Source of the DNA: Tetrahymena elliotti 4EA
Lineage: Eukaryota > Ciliophora > Oligohymenophorea > Hymenostomatida > Tetrahymenidae
Reading direction: 5' to 3'
Assembly (NCBI GenBank): GCA_000231825.2
Contig: JH720298.1
Coordinates: forward strand, 830,359 to 894,358
DNA: 64,000 bases
The position numbers were made by a program, and so were the translations under genes. Below, one piece after another: positions 22,997 to 36,599 of the stretch. The notes beneath the pieces are model-generated. The model was given only the letters and a program-made list of their open reading frames with translations, had not been told where the DNA came from and did not search any database. Each line of letters begins with the position of its first letter. Positions within the stretch are counted from its first letter, which is position 1.

Positions 22997-25900
22997 CTTT
23001 TGAAAAATACCGAGATTGGGTGTAAAAAAAAGCGAATTGGTAGCTTTGAGTTTGGGAGAGATAAGTAAGTTACATTTATGTGAAAACGTTTATTAGAATA
23101 AAAATAAGTACAGTTTGGACAAATTAAAATTAAATAGTATACCAAATTAGAGTTGATTTCAGTTTGAATTTAGATTGATTTTATCTTTTACTTTATCTTT
23201 TTTATCTAAAGCGTTTGTTTATTTAATTATTTATTTTCTTTTTTTTCGTTAAGTTAATTTCCCTTTTTCTGACTACTCCTCTATCTAATAATCCTTTCCT
23301 TTACTAACTATCCTTATCAATTAATTTATTATCAAAATCAATCAAAAAAAGCTATGTATGATGTATGAATGTATGTATCTTTATTATTAATTAATTATTT
23401 TTTCTTAATATTTTTCTTTCTTTTCTCTTTCTTTATTTCCTTCTTCCTTCTTTTTCTTCCTTGTTTATTTTATTATCCAATTATTTAGTAATTCATTCAT
23501 TCAATCAATCAAATACTTGCATTTCCAATAGATAAAATACATATACTCAATAAGGATACTTTTACAAATTTAATTTACTTCTAATATAATAATAATAATA
23601 GCAAAAAAACTAAGCAATCAATAAAATTAATTAAGCAAAGATGGAAGGAAATAAACAAGCAATTAAATGCTTTTTTATCAATTAGTTATTATTTCTTTTC
23701 TATGCAATTATTTGAATAATATAGAATACTTGCTGTTCTTCATTTAGTTTATTATTTTATAAAGCAAACGATCTTCACAAATTACAAATTTGCAAATGCA
23801 AGGAAGGAAGGAAGGAAATTCAGACAGCCTTTAATATTAAACAAAAAAAGTAAATGAAAAAACAAATAAATATAAGTTATTAGAAATTTAGCAGATTAAG
23901 AAATAAATACTTACCCCCTTTTTTAATTACTCTTGTCTTTTTATTCAAATACCATAAAATTTTACGATTTGTTCATGCGAAGATCAAACACAAAGAAATT
24001 GCCCCTCAAAACAACAAAAATTAAGAGAATTTATGATTTATTTTAAAGTTTAAGAGTAATTATATTGCCATCTTTTTAGGATTCCTTTCCTAAAATGACC
24101 TTGATGAAAAACTTTCTAGTTGATATATTTCATAAATAATTGGTACATGCAAATAAATCGGCAAAAATAATTAATGACTGACAATTTATCAATATTTTTA
24201 CGCAAATTATCCTTATCTCCCCAAATATTCAATGAATAAATTTTCTAATTTCATAAATAGATTTGCATTCCAACAAATTATTATTTTCTGGATCAAACCT
24301 ATAGCCTCTTTTTATTTATATGCACAGATTTCTTAATTTATTGATCCATCTACAAAGCTAACTGATCTTTGTATGATTATCCCACAATTTTAGCAGATTA
24401 CAGTTTTTAGAAATTTTCTAATTTACTAAATTAGACTGCAATTCTTCAATCTTATTTGTAAAAAATCACTTCTAATTTAATCAAAATTATGTAGCCTTTG
24501 TGATCTATAATTAATTATATATAGATATAAATGACTAATAGAGATAAATAGATAAATGCTTACTTATTGTATAAATTTTAGTTGTTAGTTTATTTATCAA
24601 TGTATAAATGAATGAATGAATGATTAAGGATATTTTCCTGAGGTTAAATGTCTGATTTACTTTGATTTTCTATCTATCTATCTATGAATATATTTTCTAT
24701 CAACACAAACTCTTGGAAATATAGATAAAATTTAGGGTATGTGTGTGTGTATGTATCTCTATCTGTTTGTAAGTAAATATTTATAGTAAAATTTATATTA
24801 AATTTGACATATCGAGTGGATATTTTGTGGTGAATAAAAATGTTTATTGGTAGAATTTGTATAGATTTTAATAAATAATTTATTTTCTGGTTATTTATTT
24901 CACCTTTAATTTCATTTGTGAACTATTAACTCTTACTATTACATTTTTTTTCTTCACTCAGTTGGTGGATCTGTATTTTTTTAATTATTCTTCACTTTAT
25001 CTCTTCTTCCATAGATTGATTGATAAGATAGATAGAATAGATTCTGATTTACATGAATTTCAAATCGATTTACTTAATTCACTCTTGAATTGGAATTATC
25101 TTTTTCGTCATACATACATACATACACAAACATTATATTATCATCTAAAAATCAACTAAATTTTAGTGATGTTTCTAATGTAACTAGAAAATTTCAATTG
25201 CATTTATATTCCCATATTTTGCAATTATTTATACTCTTCAACATCTAAAAATTACACTCTAAATAGCTAGAATTATTTCATAAATAGTTCATAGAGTAAA
25301 TAAAACAGATCCCTACCAAAATAATTGATAATTTCTATATAATCATTTAAATAAGAATTAGTTTTGTTCTCTTTAACTCTCTAAATTAATCATTTTAGTT
25401 ATATTTCTAAGAGATTTTTACAAGAAATGACTACAAAAAAAAAAGAAAGAAGTTATGAGACACTCGATTGAGGAAATAAAAAGAAGAGAAAAGAAACCAC
25501 AAACTGAAAAAAAATAATAAATATTTATTGATAAAAATATTCTGAAATTCCTTTCGGTTCTCAAAAATGTGATAAAAAGTAATATGTTGGAAATTAAGTG
25601 TGTTTGTTTGTCTGATTAAAAAATCCTCTTTTCTATTTATATTATGCAAATTTACTTTCAATTAAAAAATATTCACTTCTCATTAGTAACCAACCAAAAA
25701 AACCAAAAACAAAAAGATTTATCACCCTTTAGTTTGGAAACAAAGAGAAGTAACAAAAGCATTATTAATCAATTAAGGCCAATCTTTTTTCAAATTTATT
25801 CGAATACCTTTTCTTTTAAATGCAAATAACTCACAAAAAAAATAAAAAAGAGTAAACCTACACATAATAAAAATCCTCTTTTTTGGATTAATTATTTGAT

Positions 25901-27329
25901 GGATATTTTATAAATTTACAAAAGATATCCAATAAATTATTTAATAAATATCATCCATCTATTAATCAATCGCTCACTCACTCACTCAGTCAGTCAATCA
26001 ATCAATATCTACAGCAATTTTTTTGTATATTATATTAACCATTAATTCATTTTGATATTTCTTTGCTTATTACAATTTTCTCACATGAAAAACATTTTAA
26101 TTTGTCTGCTAAGTTATGATAAAACTTTAAATAAGCCAAGAATTATATAATTCTACTGCCTGCAATCCATTTCTTTAAATTAGTAGAAAAATCAGAGTTA
26201 TTTATTTGCAAAAACACAAAAATTTTGATCTCGTAATTTTTTTTTGTCGCTTGAGATATTTTTTTCTTAATTTCCACTTTTAGACTGTAAGAAATCTGGT
26301 GAAATTTGCAAAATTTACAATTTGTTTGGTTTATTGATTGTAAAATCAAATTTTAAAGAAAATTCATTGGATTCTGAATATGATGTAAGGCTAACTTTAT
26401 AATAAACTCTCAGAATGATCAATAAGATAACAAAAATAAACTTTTCAGTTGTTGAATTTACATTTCTTGGAATAATTTAGAGATTGATCATGACTTAACT
26501 AGACCATTTAATTATTTTATTTAATAAATTTATATCTCTCTCTCTCTCTTTCTTTATTTCTATCATGAGTAATTCATACAAATTGTTCATATAAAGAAAT
26601 TTACTTTTGTTTTAAAAAACTATCTTACGCTGCAAATTGTAAGAAACACATTCTTTGTACTACCAAAAAGTAAATTTTATTTTGATTTATTTGATAAAAA
26701 ATTAACTAAAATGTATGATTGTAAAAACTAATTTATTAGAAACATCAATTGTAATATCAATCTCTTAATCTTCTTATTCAAATCTATTGATTATAACTAT
26801 AGTCATTTAACATTAAAAACAGCTAGAACTAAAAAGTAAATCAAGATAAGCAAAACTAAATTTGAAATCTGCTCTTCTCGCCTTTTCAAATACCTTTCTT
26901 TTCCACCTAATTTAGAAATAACAATAAATTCATTCTTTCCATCAAATGTCTTTTATGTCTTCTCCCAAATTCTTTCATATTAGAAAAATAAATTTGCATT
27001 AAAATGTAATTTAAAAACAATTCATCATCCTCTAATTTCAGCCAAGAAAAATCTTACAAATCAGCCAATCAGATAAAGTGTAAACGCTATTAAATTATAT
27101 GGATAAATTCATGTTTGGTTTAAATAAAAAATAAAAGATTAACAGATAGATACTATATGTAATTCAGATAATCTTCAAACCATTTAAGTTACTCTATTAT
27201 ATTTTCTATTTATTTTAATATTGTAAATATGATCTTGACTGATAAGAACACACTCATTCCTAAAAACTGCACCTTATAATTATTATGAAAATCTTTTGTA
27301 TTAGTTTTGGATTAGAAAAAGTGAGCAAG

Positions 27330-27353
27330 TATGTATGTATGTATGTATGTATG

Positions 27354-27384
<31 letters not shown>
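27330..27384. repeat. GTAT microsatellite
   Basis: About 14 perfect GTAT units in a row, followed by GTAAGTATAT. Confidence 0.97.
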
Positions 27385-29118
27385 GTATATCCACAAAAAC
27401 AACTTGAAATAAAAAAGTTTTTTTTTATTTAGAGTTGGTTGACTTTACTTTAGGATGAAAAGAAAAATACTTTGACTTAATGAAATGAAATTTTTGTGGA
27501 GGATTATAACTTTTAGCTTATAGATTATTTTTTAATTTGACAAAAAATTTAGAGTGTAAATAAACTAATTAAAATTTTCCTAATTACTTAAACAGATTAT
27601 AAAGCAGGTAGAAAGAATGTAAATAAATAGATAGAAGGAATAGACAATCATTTCTTTCTAAATATATTTATCCTAAGATTAAAAGATTTAAAACAATCTA
27701 AGACTTAGCTTAAAGAGTGTTAAATTATCTCAGAAAAAAGAACTTTTAGGTTTTCTGAAAAATGAATATTAAAAATCTCATTATTTTTTTATTCAACGAA
27801 AGTAATTGTTTTTCAAATATTCGTCCATCAAACAAGAAATTGTTAGACATTATTTTTATAAATTATTAAATTTATATTTTGATAATGTTATTTTGAGAAA
27901 AAGCAAACAGAATCGAACGAAAGCAACACCACAAAATAGTAAGCTTCTTAGATAAAATTTGAATCTCAATCTTAAATTTCTATTCAATTAAAAAATAAAA
28001 AATACAAACGAAAAATCTTCATTTACATTTGTTTTTTTATCAAAAAAGTTAATTTTGAGTGACAAACAAATTTTGAAATAAATTTATTTGTTTACTTAAC
28101 TCAAATAAAATGCTTACATAATTCTTTTTGAAAATAATTGATTCATTTGCCTCTGTTACTTTACAATATTACAATTAACCCAGAAAAATTTAATTAAAAA
28201 ACAAATAATTGTTTGATATAGACCTTTATAAAATTTGTATTTAATTTTAAATTATTACATTTTAAGTAGAACTGAGTATTCATCACTCAAAAATTCTAAA
28301 GCAGTAAAATAAAACTACTTTTAGATCATCCAAACAAATAACAAATAAGAGTGTTCTCAGCAAAAAATATTCTTCAAAAAAAATAATTAATTCATTAATT
28401 TTTATTTGAATCTTAATTAAATAAATAATAGTCTTTTTTATTATTTTCTTTAACTTAAAAGAAAATTTTTTTGATTCTAAAATTAGTCCTCTCTTTTATT
28501 TAACTAACTATTTAAAGTTTAATTAATAACTCTTTCTATTTCATAAATCACAATTTAATTAGTTTTCTTTAAATTTAAAATATTTTTTACAGCTGAAATT
28601 TTAATGATTGAAATATTCAATCCTTGTTAAAACCCTCTGTAAATAAATTTATTGATATATTTTTTGATTAGTTTAGTATTTATTGTAAAAATAGTCAGCA
28701 GATCTAACATCTCTATTTTTTGATTATGAATGAAGAAATATTTAATTGACTTAGATTTTATTTAATAAAATAAATTTACATTTTAATCCCTTTTTGTAAG
28801 ATAAAATGTGCAAAAATAATATGAAAAATATATTCAGCTACATTATTTTATAATTCTTAGAAGACATCAAGCTACCTTGAAAAGCTCTGAAATAAGGTAA
28901 TTCTTTAATAAAAAAATTTTTAAATTAAATAAATTTAAAGAAGAATTATTTTTCTATCGAACTAAATACCATTTTAATCATTTTAGCTTTGTTTTCTTGT
29001 TAGTGTTTTTAAGTTTTAAAATAGCATTTATAATATTAACTGATTTTAATCAATTCTCTCTTTTAGTAATTCAAAAATTAATATTTTAGTGATTTTAAAT
29101 GGCTAAAAATTAAATATT

Positions 29119-29216
29119 TCTAAAAAGAGTCATGATCAAAATTATTCTAACATTAAGCTTTTATTTTTCTAAAAAGAGTCATGATCAAAATTATTCTAAC
29201 ATAGAGCTTTTATTTT
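29119..29216. repeat. 49-bp tandem duplication
   Basis: Two adjacent copies of a 49-bp unit beginning TCTAAAAAGAGTCATGATCA (29119-29167 and 29168-29216), differing by only a few bases, so the duplication is recent. No gene overlaps. Confidence 0.95.
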
Positions 29217-29883
29217 TCTGCTTATATTTTTATAAATTAATTGATCTTTCTTTATAAAATAAAAGCTTTAAAAATTATATCAAATATTATTTCAATTAAC
29301 AAAAGATTTTTTTTGTTTAAATAAACAAATATCTAACCAAAATTAATTTACAAATCTAAAAGACGGAGGTTTTTCAAATTATAAAATAAAGAAAATATTT
29401 TATAAATAATCAATAACTTTTCAGGATTCTTATCTTTTTTTTTATTGGTTAGCAATTGATGGATCATGGGTTTTTTCTAGTAAAGATAAGAGGAAATGAG
29501 AGAAATGGTTTGATGAAACTATAATGGGATACTTAATCGTGTGATTAAGTCATATTGACTAAATATCAGAAAGAAATTTAATAAATAATAAATATAATAA
29601 AGAAAAGAAATCAAAGAAAGATTTTTTGTTTGATAGATTGATTATTTATTTGCTTTTTAATTGCTTTGAAATGATGAACTTATTTAGAAAGATACCTAAA
29701 ACGTAATAAATTTTTCAAAAGAAGATTAAGGAACAAATCCTTTTGAATATCAGATCTTAATACAGTTTCTGTTGTATGCAAATAAATTGTTTAAATTAGA
29801 TAGATTTTTGAAAAAATAAAAAAAGATAATCAAACACCCAAAAAAAAAAATTATTATAAATAAAAGAGTAGATATAAGCAATT

Positions 29884-32662
29884 ATGAGCGTTAAGAAGCC
29901 CTTCATTAGCGATAAGTCTCCCATTATGGCCGTTTTCTGTGATAAAGAATTCGAATTGCTTTCTGACAAAGAAAAGGAATATTCCTACAATTTCAGTAAG
30001 GCTTCATGGGAAGGATCTAAAATTTGCTATTTCTAAAAGTCCTACGAAGCTCCTGCACTTTTCACAATTCTTCAATTAACCCATTCTGGATAATCAACTG
30101 AAGAACTCAAAAAATCAGCAATTGCTGTAAATAAATTAAACTTTGTTATATTTAGTTAGACCCATATTTATCATTCAATTCTCTAATTTTATATCAAGGC
30201 TGGTATCACTGAAGATGAATTCACCAAGTTCTTATTCTATTCAGCTGGTGCTTTCAATAATTGCGGTAACTTCAATAGTTTTGGTGATGACAAATTCATT
30301 CCTGAACTCTCACCTGAAGCATTCTAAAATATTTTAACTCAATCTCACAATTACAAGCAATACAAAAATTTGATTGACTCTCTTTATGCTGACATTCAAC
30401 CTTTCATTTTTGGTAAATAACAAATTTTCATTTTATTGAAAGATCATTCTGATCTAATTCTTGATGATATCAGAAAGCAAAACAAAAAATATCTAAATGA
30501 AGTTTGTTTTTATAAGAATTTTTGTGATAAAATAAAGGTCATGAAGGTAGACTTAGCAAAATTGGATATCCTCCTGTTGAAGGTAGCACTGGTTACTATT
30601 CTGGTAACTTGACAAAGGAAGAAATTGAAAAGTTAGATGATTTCTTGAAAGTAGTTAATGTTGATACTTTGAATACTCGTTTAGTTAAGTTCGATGACAA
30701 GCACTACGGTGTCTTGGTAGCCTCTGTAAATAGAAGCAAAAGTACTCATTATTACCTTGGAGAAAAGATTGAACTCATTTATGGTGATTACTCTCCTATT
30801 TTAAGAAGAGTTTCTTATCATCTCGAATAGGCTATTCCTTTCTCTGCAAATAAAAACTAAGAAAAGATGCTTCACCATTACGTTAATCACTTCAACAACG
30901 GTGATATTGAAGTTCACAAGGACTCTCAAAGAGCTTGGGTTAAAGATCAAGGTCCTATTGTTGAAACAAACATTGGATTCATTGAAACCTATCTTGATCC
31001 TCGTCAAGTAAATTCAAAATATTAATTTTAAAAATCTTTCACTAAAAAAGGAAATTAATAAAAGAAAAAAGATATCCAATATATTTATTAATTCTTTCTT
31101 TAGAGTTTAGAAAGCTTTCTTTTACAATTAAAATGATAATTTCATATTGTAATTATTCAAAAGGTTAGAGCAGAATTTGAAGGTTTTGTTGCAGTTGTTG
31201 ACAAAGAAAGATCAGCTAAAACTAACTACTTCGTATCTAAGGTTCCTGAATTCTTAAAGAAGATGCCTTGGCCCACTGATTTTGAAAAGGATGTTTTCCT
31301 TAAGCCTGATTTCACTTGCTTGAGCGTTCTCAGTTTTGGTAGCTCAGGCACTCCTTTAGGTAAATGAATTTCTTGAAATTGAAAGTATTAATCATTAAAA
31401 TTATTAAAAAAGGTATTAATATTCCTAACTACGATGACATTAGATAAGAAGAAGGCTTCAAGAATGTTTACTTAGGTAACTGTATCACAAGTCCTAAAGA
31501 ACTCCTTTTCTTGGACAAGGAAGATATTGATTTAAAAATTAAGCACTTCCCTGCTATGATTTACCACAAAGTTATTTTCCACGAACTTCTTGGTCATGGT
31601 TGTGGTAAACTTTTTTATGAAGGCAATTACGATGCTGAAAATATCATTAACCCTTTGACAAGTACATTTCTTTCTTTCTTTATTTTTATCAATTACCACG
31701 AAAAAGCTGAATTTTAATTTGCTCTTATTATGTTTTTTTGATTGATATATATAAATTACCGCAAAAAAAAATCAATTGAATTAAATTATTAAATCACTTT
31801 TTGATTGCATTTCTGATCAGATTTTTAGATTTTTTAATAAATTTTATTTTAATTAAGATGAAAAGGGTATTAAGAAGTGCTACAAGCCAAATGAAAACTG
31901 GGGTTCAGTTTTCAAAAACCTTTCTAATCCTTATGAAGAATGCAGAGCTGACTCTGTTGCTCTTTACTTCTCTACTTTCAAGGAGTCTTTTGAGGTTCTT
32001 CAACCTGAATAAGTTCATCATTGGGAAGAAATCACCACTGCTTGTTTCTTGGAATTTGTTTATCAAGCCTTGGTTGGTTTGTAATTCTACAATGCTGATG
32101 ACAAGAAGTGGGGATAAGCTCACGTGAATGGTAGATGGGTTATTTTATAGGTATAAAATTCTTCATTAAATTAGAGTTTATTCATTCCATATATTTAATA
32201 ACTTACTTATTAAAGGTGTTACTTGAAGCTGGTAATGGTTTTGTAGAAATCGAGAAAGCTAAACATCCTTAAGATGCTGAAAAAGACTGGATCAAGGTTA
32301 AGGTTGACAGAAGCCAAGTTTTAACCACTGGCAAGGAAGCTATGAGAAAGTTCTTAGTTAAGATGTAAGTCTACAAGTCCACTGCTGATATTGAAGCTGC
32401 CACTGAAATGTATGGCAACTACTCCAAAGTCAATGAAAAGTTCCTTGAAATTCGTAAAATTGTCATTGATAACAAAAAACCAAGAAGAATTGAGTTATAA
32501 GGCAACGTCTTAAAGGACTTCCATGGAAATATCAGCTACAAATCATATCCTGAAACAATCGAAGGTGTCATTTAAAGTTATGTTGACCGTTTCCCCTACT
32601 TCGATAAGGAAGTTGTTGATTTATGGAATGAATACAGAAGAATCCAAAAACCCTCTCTTTGA
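29884..32662 (+). CDS. DPP3: Dipeptidyl peptidase III (zinc metallopeptidase, family M49)
   Basis: Seven exons (29884-30126, 30199-30412, 30538-31007, 31164-31359, 31413-31661, 31858-32150, 32216-32662) with GTA...AAG/TAG introns join in frame to 703 residues, close to the ~737 of human DPP III. The family signature HELLGH is at about 431-436 (two zinc histidines and the catalytic Glu), followed by GCGKLF. The second signature EECRAD is at about 484-489 and supplies the third zinc ligand. The conserved FNNCGNFNSFGDDKFIPEL and EFEGFVAVV regions are also present. The enzyme removes dipeptides from the N-terminus of short peptides, normally in the cytosol. No signal peptide is seen. Codon use is unusually rich in C/G third positions (TTC, AAG, CTC), which suggests high expression. 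TGA stop follows KPSL. Confidence 0.97.
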
Positions 32663-32993
32663 AATAATTAAAATCACAAAAAATTGTTTTTTTTAATCTT
32701 TATTTTTGCTTTGCCTTATTTCATTTAATCTAAGAGATTTTTTCAATTAATTAAAATAATTTTTCATTATTTTTTACTTTGTTTTGCTTGTAAATTTGAT
32801 ATTTCTTTGTGAAATTTGGTAAGAAGAAACCAACAAGATTTGCTTTATTTTCTTTTAGTAGATTTTATGTAAAAAGCATTCACAAAATAAAGAAAGAAAA
32901 AAAGGAAATTTAATATTCTAATAAAATATTGATAAGGAATTAATCATAAAGTAACAACAATAAAAGCAAAGAAAAGAAGGTCTTTCTTTAGTT
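32663..32993. other. Intergenic between DPP III and the next gene
   Basis: 331 bp of AT-rich sequence holding the 3' flank of DPP III and the promoter of the downstream plus-strand gene. No motif recognised. Confidence 0.5.
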
Positions 32994-35900
32994 ATGGAAA
33001 ATAATAAAAATGGTTAAAATTTTGATTTTATGAATCACTAAGTCTCGAATAATCAGAATTATTAGCATACTAATACTCAAGTAGCATTTAAGAAAAGATT
33101 TTAATTAGTTTAAACAGCATAGAAAAGGAGTTTGTAAGAAGACGATGTGTTTGATGAGGAAAATGATGAATAAAAATATGAATAGATAAATTAATTCCAA
33201 AAATCATTGAATTTGGATCTAAATATGATAGATAATTAGAATAATCAAGTCAAAATTATTTTTAATAAAATTATTAATGAGGAAAACATTACAGTTTTAT
33301 AGTAGACGCAGATGAACTTGAATAGATTGAATAAAATCAACATATTTGAAATGATGAATTAAGAATTAGAAAAGATTTATCTTAATATAGAATAGACAAT
33401 ATTATAATATTTAGATACTTTTACTGTAGCGAGGTTGCTTAGAAATTTCAAAAATCTTTATACTTTTGATTCTGATTTTTCCATTTTAATTAAATAATTC
33501 TTGCAGTTTATATACAAAAACATCAATTATGATCAAAAGAGAATGAAGTTTGATATTAATTTGCATTTTCTGAAAGGTTAATTAGAGGAATAACATTATG
33601 ACATTATTCCTTCCAACTGGATTTATCTCCAGAAATAATTATTTGAATCTTATCTTTAACAGTTTAGATTAGTAGTTAGTAAATCTATTTTGAGCTTTTA
33701 AAACTCTCCATTTGAGAACTTAATTGATAGGCACTCAAATGAATATTCTCTTTATGATTTGAATTAGCCAGAGATTAAATTAAAGGAAAAAGTATAATTA
33801 CACTTTATCCATTTCATCAGAGAATCATTGGAGTTAAAAGAAATTTAAATCCATCCATAGAAATTAGAAATTTTGCAGAAATTTATAGAAAATTTTTTCT
33901 ATCGGTACAACAGCAATATAAGAAGTTTAAATCCTTCTGAATAGGTAGAAATTTTAATCATATACAAATAAATATAATTAATTGAAAAAGATATTTTTAG
34001 TTCTTCAAGAGAAAAGTTTTAAGAACAAATGATAAGTTAGATGGTTAGCAATATTAATAGTTACCTTAGTGAGAAAAACTATGAAGAAGATATTATAGAT
34101 TTCAGCTCAATATAAGAAAAAATGATTGAATTTATTAATGATTACTATTTAGATTTCTAAATAAATGGATATTTAGATAAAATTTAGAGAATTTAAGACA
34201 TGTACAAGTAGAACAAATAAATGAAATCAGAAATTAAAATGGAAAAATCCTAAACTAATATACAATAAATCTTATAATTTATAGCAAGTTTATATGTCGA
34301 AAAGTTCAAATAAATTTTGACTGAGAACGTTGTTAAAGCAATATTTTAATACATCAAAGACCATAAATTAAATACAGTTTAGTTGAGTATTATATAGCAA
34401 AAAGAGATCACTTTACTATTATGCAAATGTATAGCAAACAAGGTTTATCTTAACGAGTTCTTTTTGCCACAATAGCAATAAAGCATTGAAAGTTAACAAA
34501 AATTATCAAATAGTTAAAAATATTTTGATGATACAAAAACTAATCAAAATAATTCTTTCAAACAATAACAAAATTTGGGAGAAAAGAGAGATTAATAATA
34601 ATTAATTATTGATAATAATTAATAGAAGTCAAATGATTAAATTCATAATGAAGAACTTTAATATAATCAAAAGAGAATGGTAAATTCTTTTAGATAATAA
34701 GAACAATCAGAAGAAAATAGAAAACAATTGATTTAAAATCAATAATAAGTTATCCAAAATTAATAATAAATGAATACTAAAAATATTTAATAATTTTTAT
34801 ACACTAATGCCTAAAATGAAGAATTTTAATCAAATCAAAATAAAATTTAGAATTCTTAAAGATAGTATTATTAATTATTGAAAATGAACAAAAATGAATA
34901 ATAAATGATTTAATAATAATCAAATAATCAACAATAAATGTTCATGATGAATAACTCAAAATAATCATCAAATCATAAAATTTAAAGTGAAGATTTTGAA
35001 ACTAAAACTCAAAATCAAAATTCTGAAAACGAAAAAGAAGAAGTTAAATAGTAAAATATAAATGAAAGTGATCAGAATTGTATGCCAAATTTGATTTTTA
35101 ATTCTAATTTGTTATAAAAAGAAGAAAAAACAATATATTAACCATAAAATAAAATAAATTAGCATCAATAAATTTATGATTTTTGTAATCACTTATTGTT
35201 TGAGTTCAATAGAGAATTCAAATTGGAAGGTTATTCTTATGAACTGCTTCAAAATTTCACTTAAATTCCAAAATTTAATAGCTCAAATCATTATGTTATA
35301 AGAATTATTGATTCAGTATTATTAGTCTTAGAAATAATACCAGAGAATAAAATAAAGATCATACTTAAGAAACCATCAGATGAATAAACCTAAAAATATT
35401 AAAATAATATTCTAACTTTGATATTCTCAAATGATTCCAAAATTCATAATATTATAGTTGCTTTAGAAAATGAATTTGAAATTTATGTTTAAATTCTGAA
35501 ATTGCAGTATCAGAAAAGAATAGGACCTTATTTTTCTGGGATAGCTCATTGTATAGTTTATATTACAGATAAAATATTCATGAAATTTTAATTACGAACA
35601 ATATAAGATGATGAGCTATTTGATTTTATTACTAGAAAACTCTCAAAATACTACAAAAAGATAAAATTTGTTTAGAAATGTTAAAATCTATACAACTTGC
35701 AAGTTGTAGGTCAACAAATGTATTAAATATTACCAAATTTGAATGATAATTTTAATAGATTACACTGTGATAATGGATAAGTTTATTATATAATTAACAA
35801 ACAAAAATACTAATTTATATTTGATGGAGCTATAAATACACACTAATCAAATTAACAGACAAAAAAAGATGTTATAGAAGTCTATTTTTCTATTAAAAAA

Positions 35901-36599
35901 GGTATTTTATTAAAAGAAATGCTAAACTTATTTTAAAATGAATCTAAATGTGTATTGATTCAAATACTAATATCTATCATTGGTTTTCATCCAATAAATT
36001 ATCAGAACAATAAATTAGTATTTTTATCAGATGATTTAATCGGTAAAGTTTTAAGTTATAACTATAACTACCCAAATTAAATACGATTTTCTGATTAAAT
36101 GAAAACTAAAATTCCTAGATACAATACTATTAAATAAAAATTAAGTGAAGAAGTAATTAAAATTGATATAAAGAAAATTAAAAACTATAAAAATATTGAA
36201 TAAATATATGAAGAAGCCTTAAAAGAAATTGAAAAAATTAAGAATAAATCAAAGAATTATCTTCCATAATATTATCTGATTTATGACTATGAAAACAAAA
36301 ATATAGCCATTTTAAATTCATTAGATTTAAAGAAAGAAATTTACTCAATGCTCTTAATTATTATGGAAGGTTTTTCAAATAAAACTATTGTTAACAAATT
36401 GAAAATAGATTATTCAAAGAATACATATATTTTAAATCTCTTTGTAAAATAATAATAATTTAAATTTCTAGGTACTCATATTGAAAACTCAATGAATTAA
36501 ACAATTCTTAGTATAAATAATTACCAATTAGACTAATCTATTTTTAGTCTTTTCTTAAGAAATCTCATTACTGATCAAAATAATTTCTCACCTTTTTGA
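32994..36599 (+). CDS. Large orphan Gln/Asn-rich protein
   Basis: A single 1,202-codon frame from ATG to TGA with no intron needed. Residues 1-460 are predicted mainly helical (IFEMMNQELEKIYLNIEQ; NFFYRYNSNIRSLNPSE). Residues ~490-700 are a low-complexity Gln/Asn tract, largely encoded by TAA/TAG/CAA. Residues ~710-1201 form a second, better structured region with alternating hydrophobic stretches (SSNHYVIRIIDSVLLVLEII; KRIGPYFSGIAHCIVYITD) and a basic helical C-terminus ending NNFSPF. No TM segment, signal peptide or named domain is recognised. It could be a scaffold or cytoskeletal protein, but I do not assign a function. Confidence 0.85.

Larger units (their letters stand above)
22518..29883. 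other. 7.4-kb region with no recognised gene
   Basis: Mostly AT-rich simple-sequence DNA on both strands. It holds one GC-rich hairpin (about 22970-22996), GTAT and 49-bp repeats listed separately, and several short frames without coding character. A minus-strand stretch at 22560-22870 has short plausible peptides (MLTGKDFLKKSKEKILLLAH; RHRKIKSVNKDIIRHQLETL) but they do not join into a gene. Confidence 0.5.

Noticed and set aside
25431..26349. Several 60-76 residue frames on both strands
   Set aside because: Lys/Asn/Phe/Ile composition expected by chance at this AT content, and none joins with others through plausible introns.
27330..27384. Regular repeats considered as a CRISPR array
   Set aside because: Pure GTAT microsatellite with no spacers, in a eukaryotic genome.
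30143..32127. Short plus- and minus-strand frames inside the DPP III gene
   Set aside because: They are other-frame readings of exons and introns of the spliced gene.
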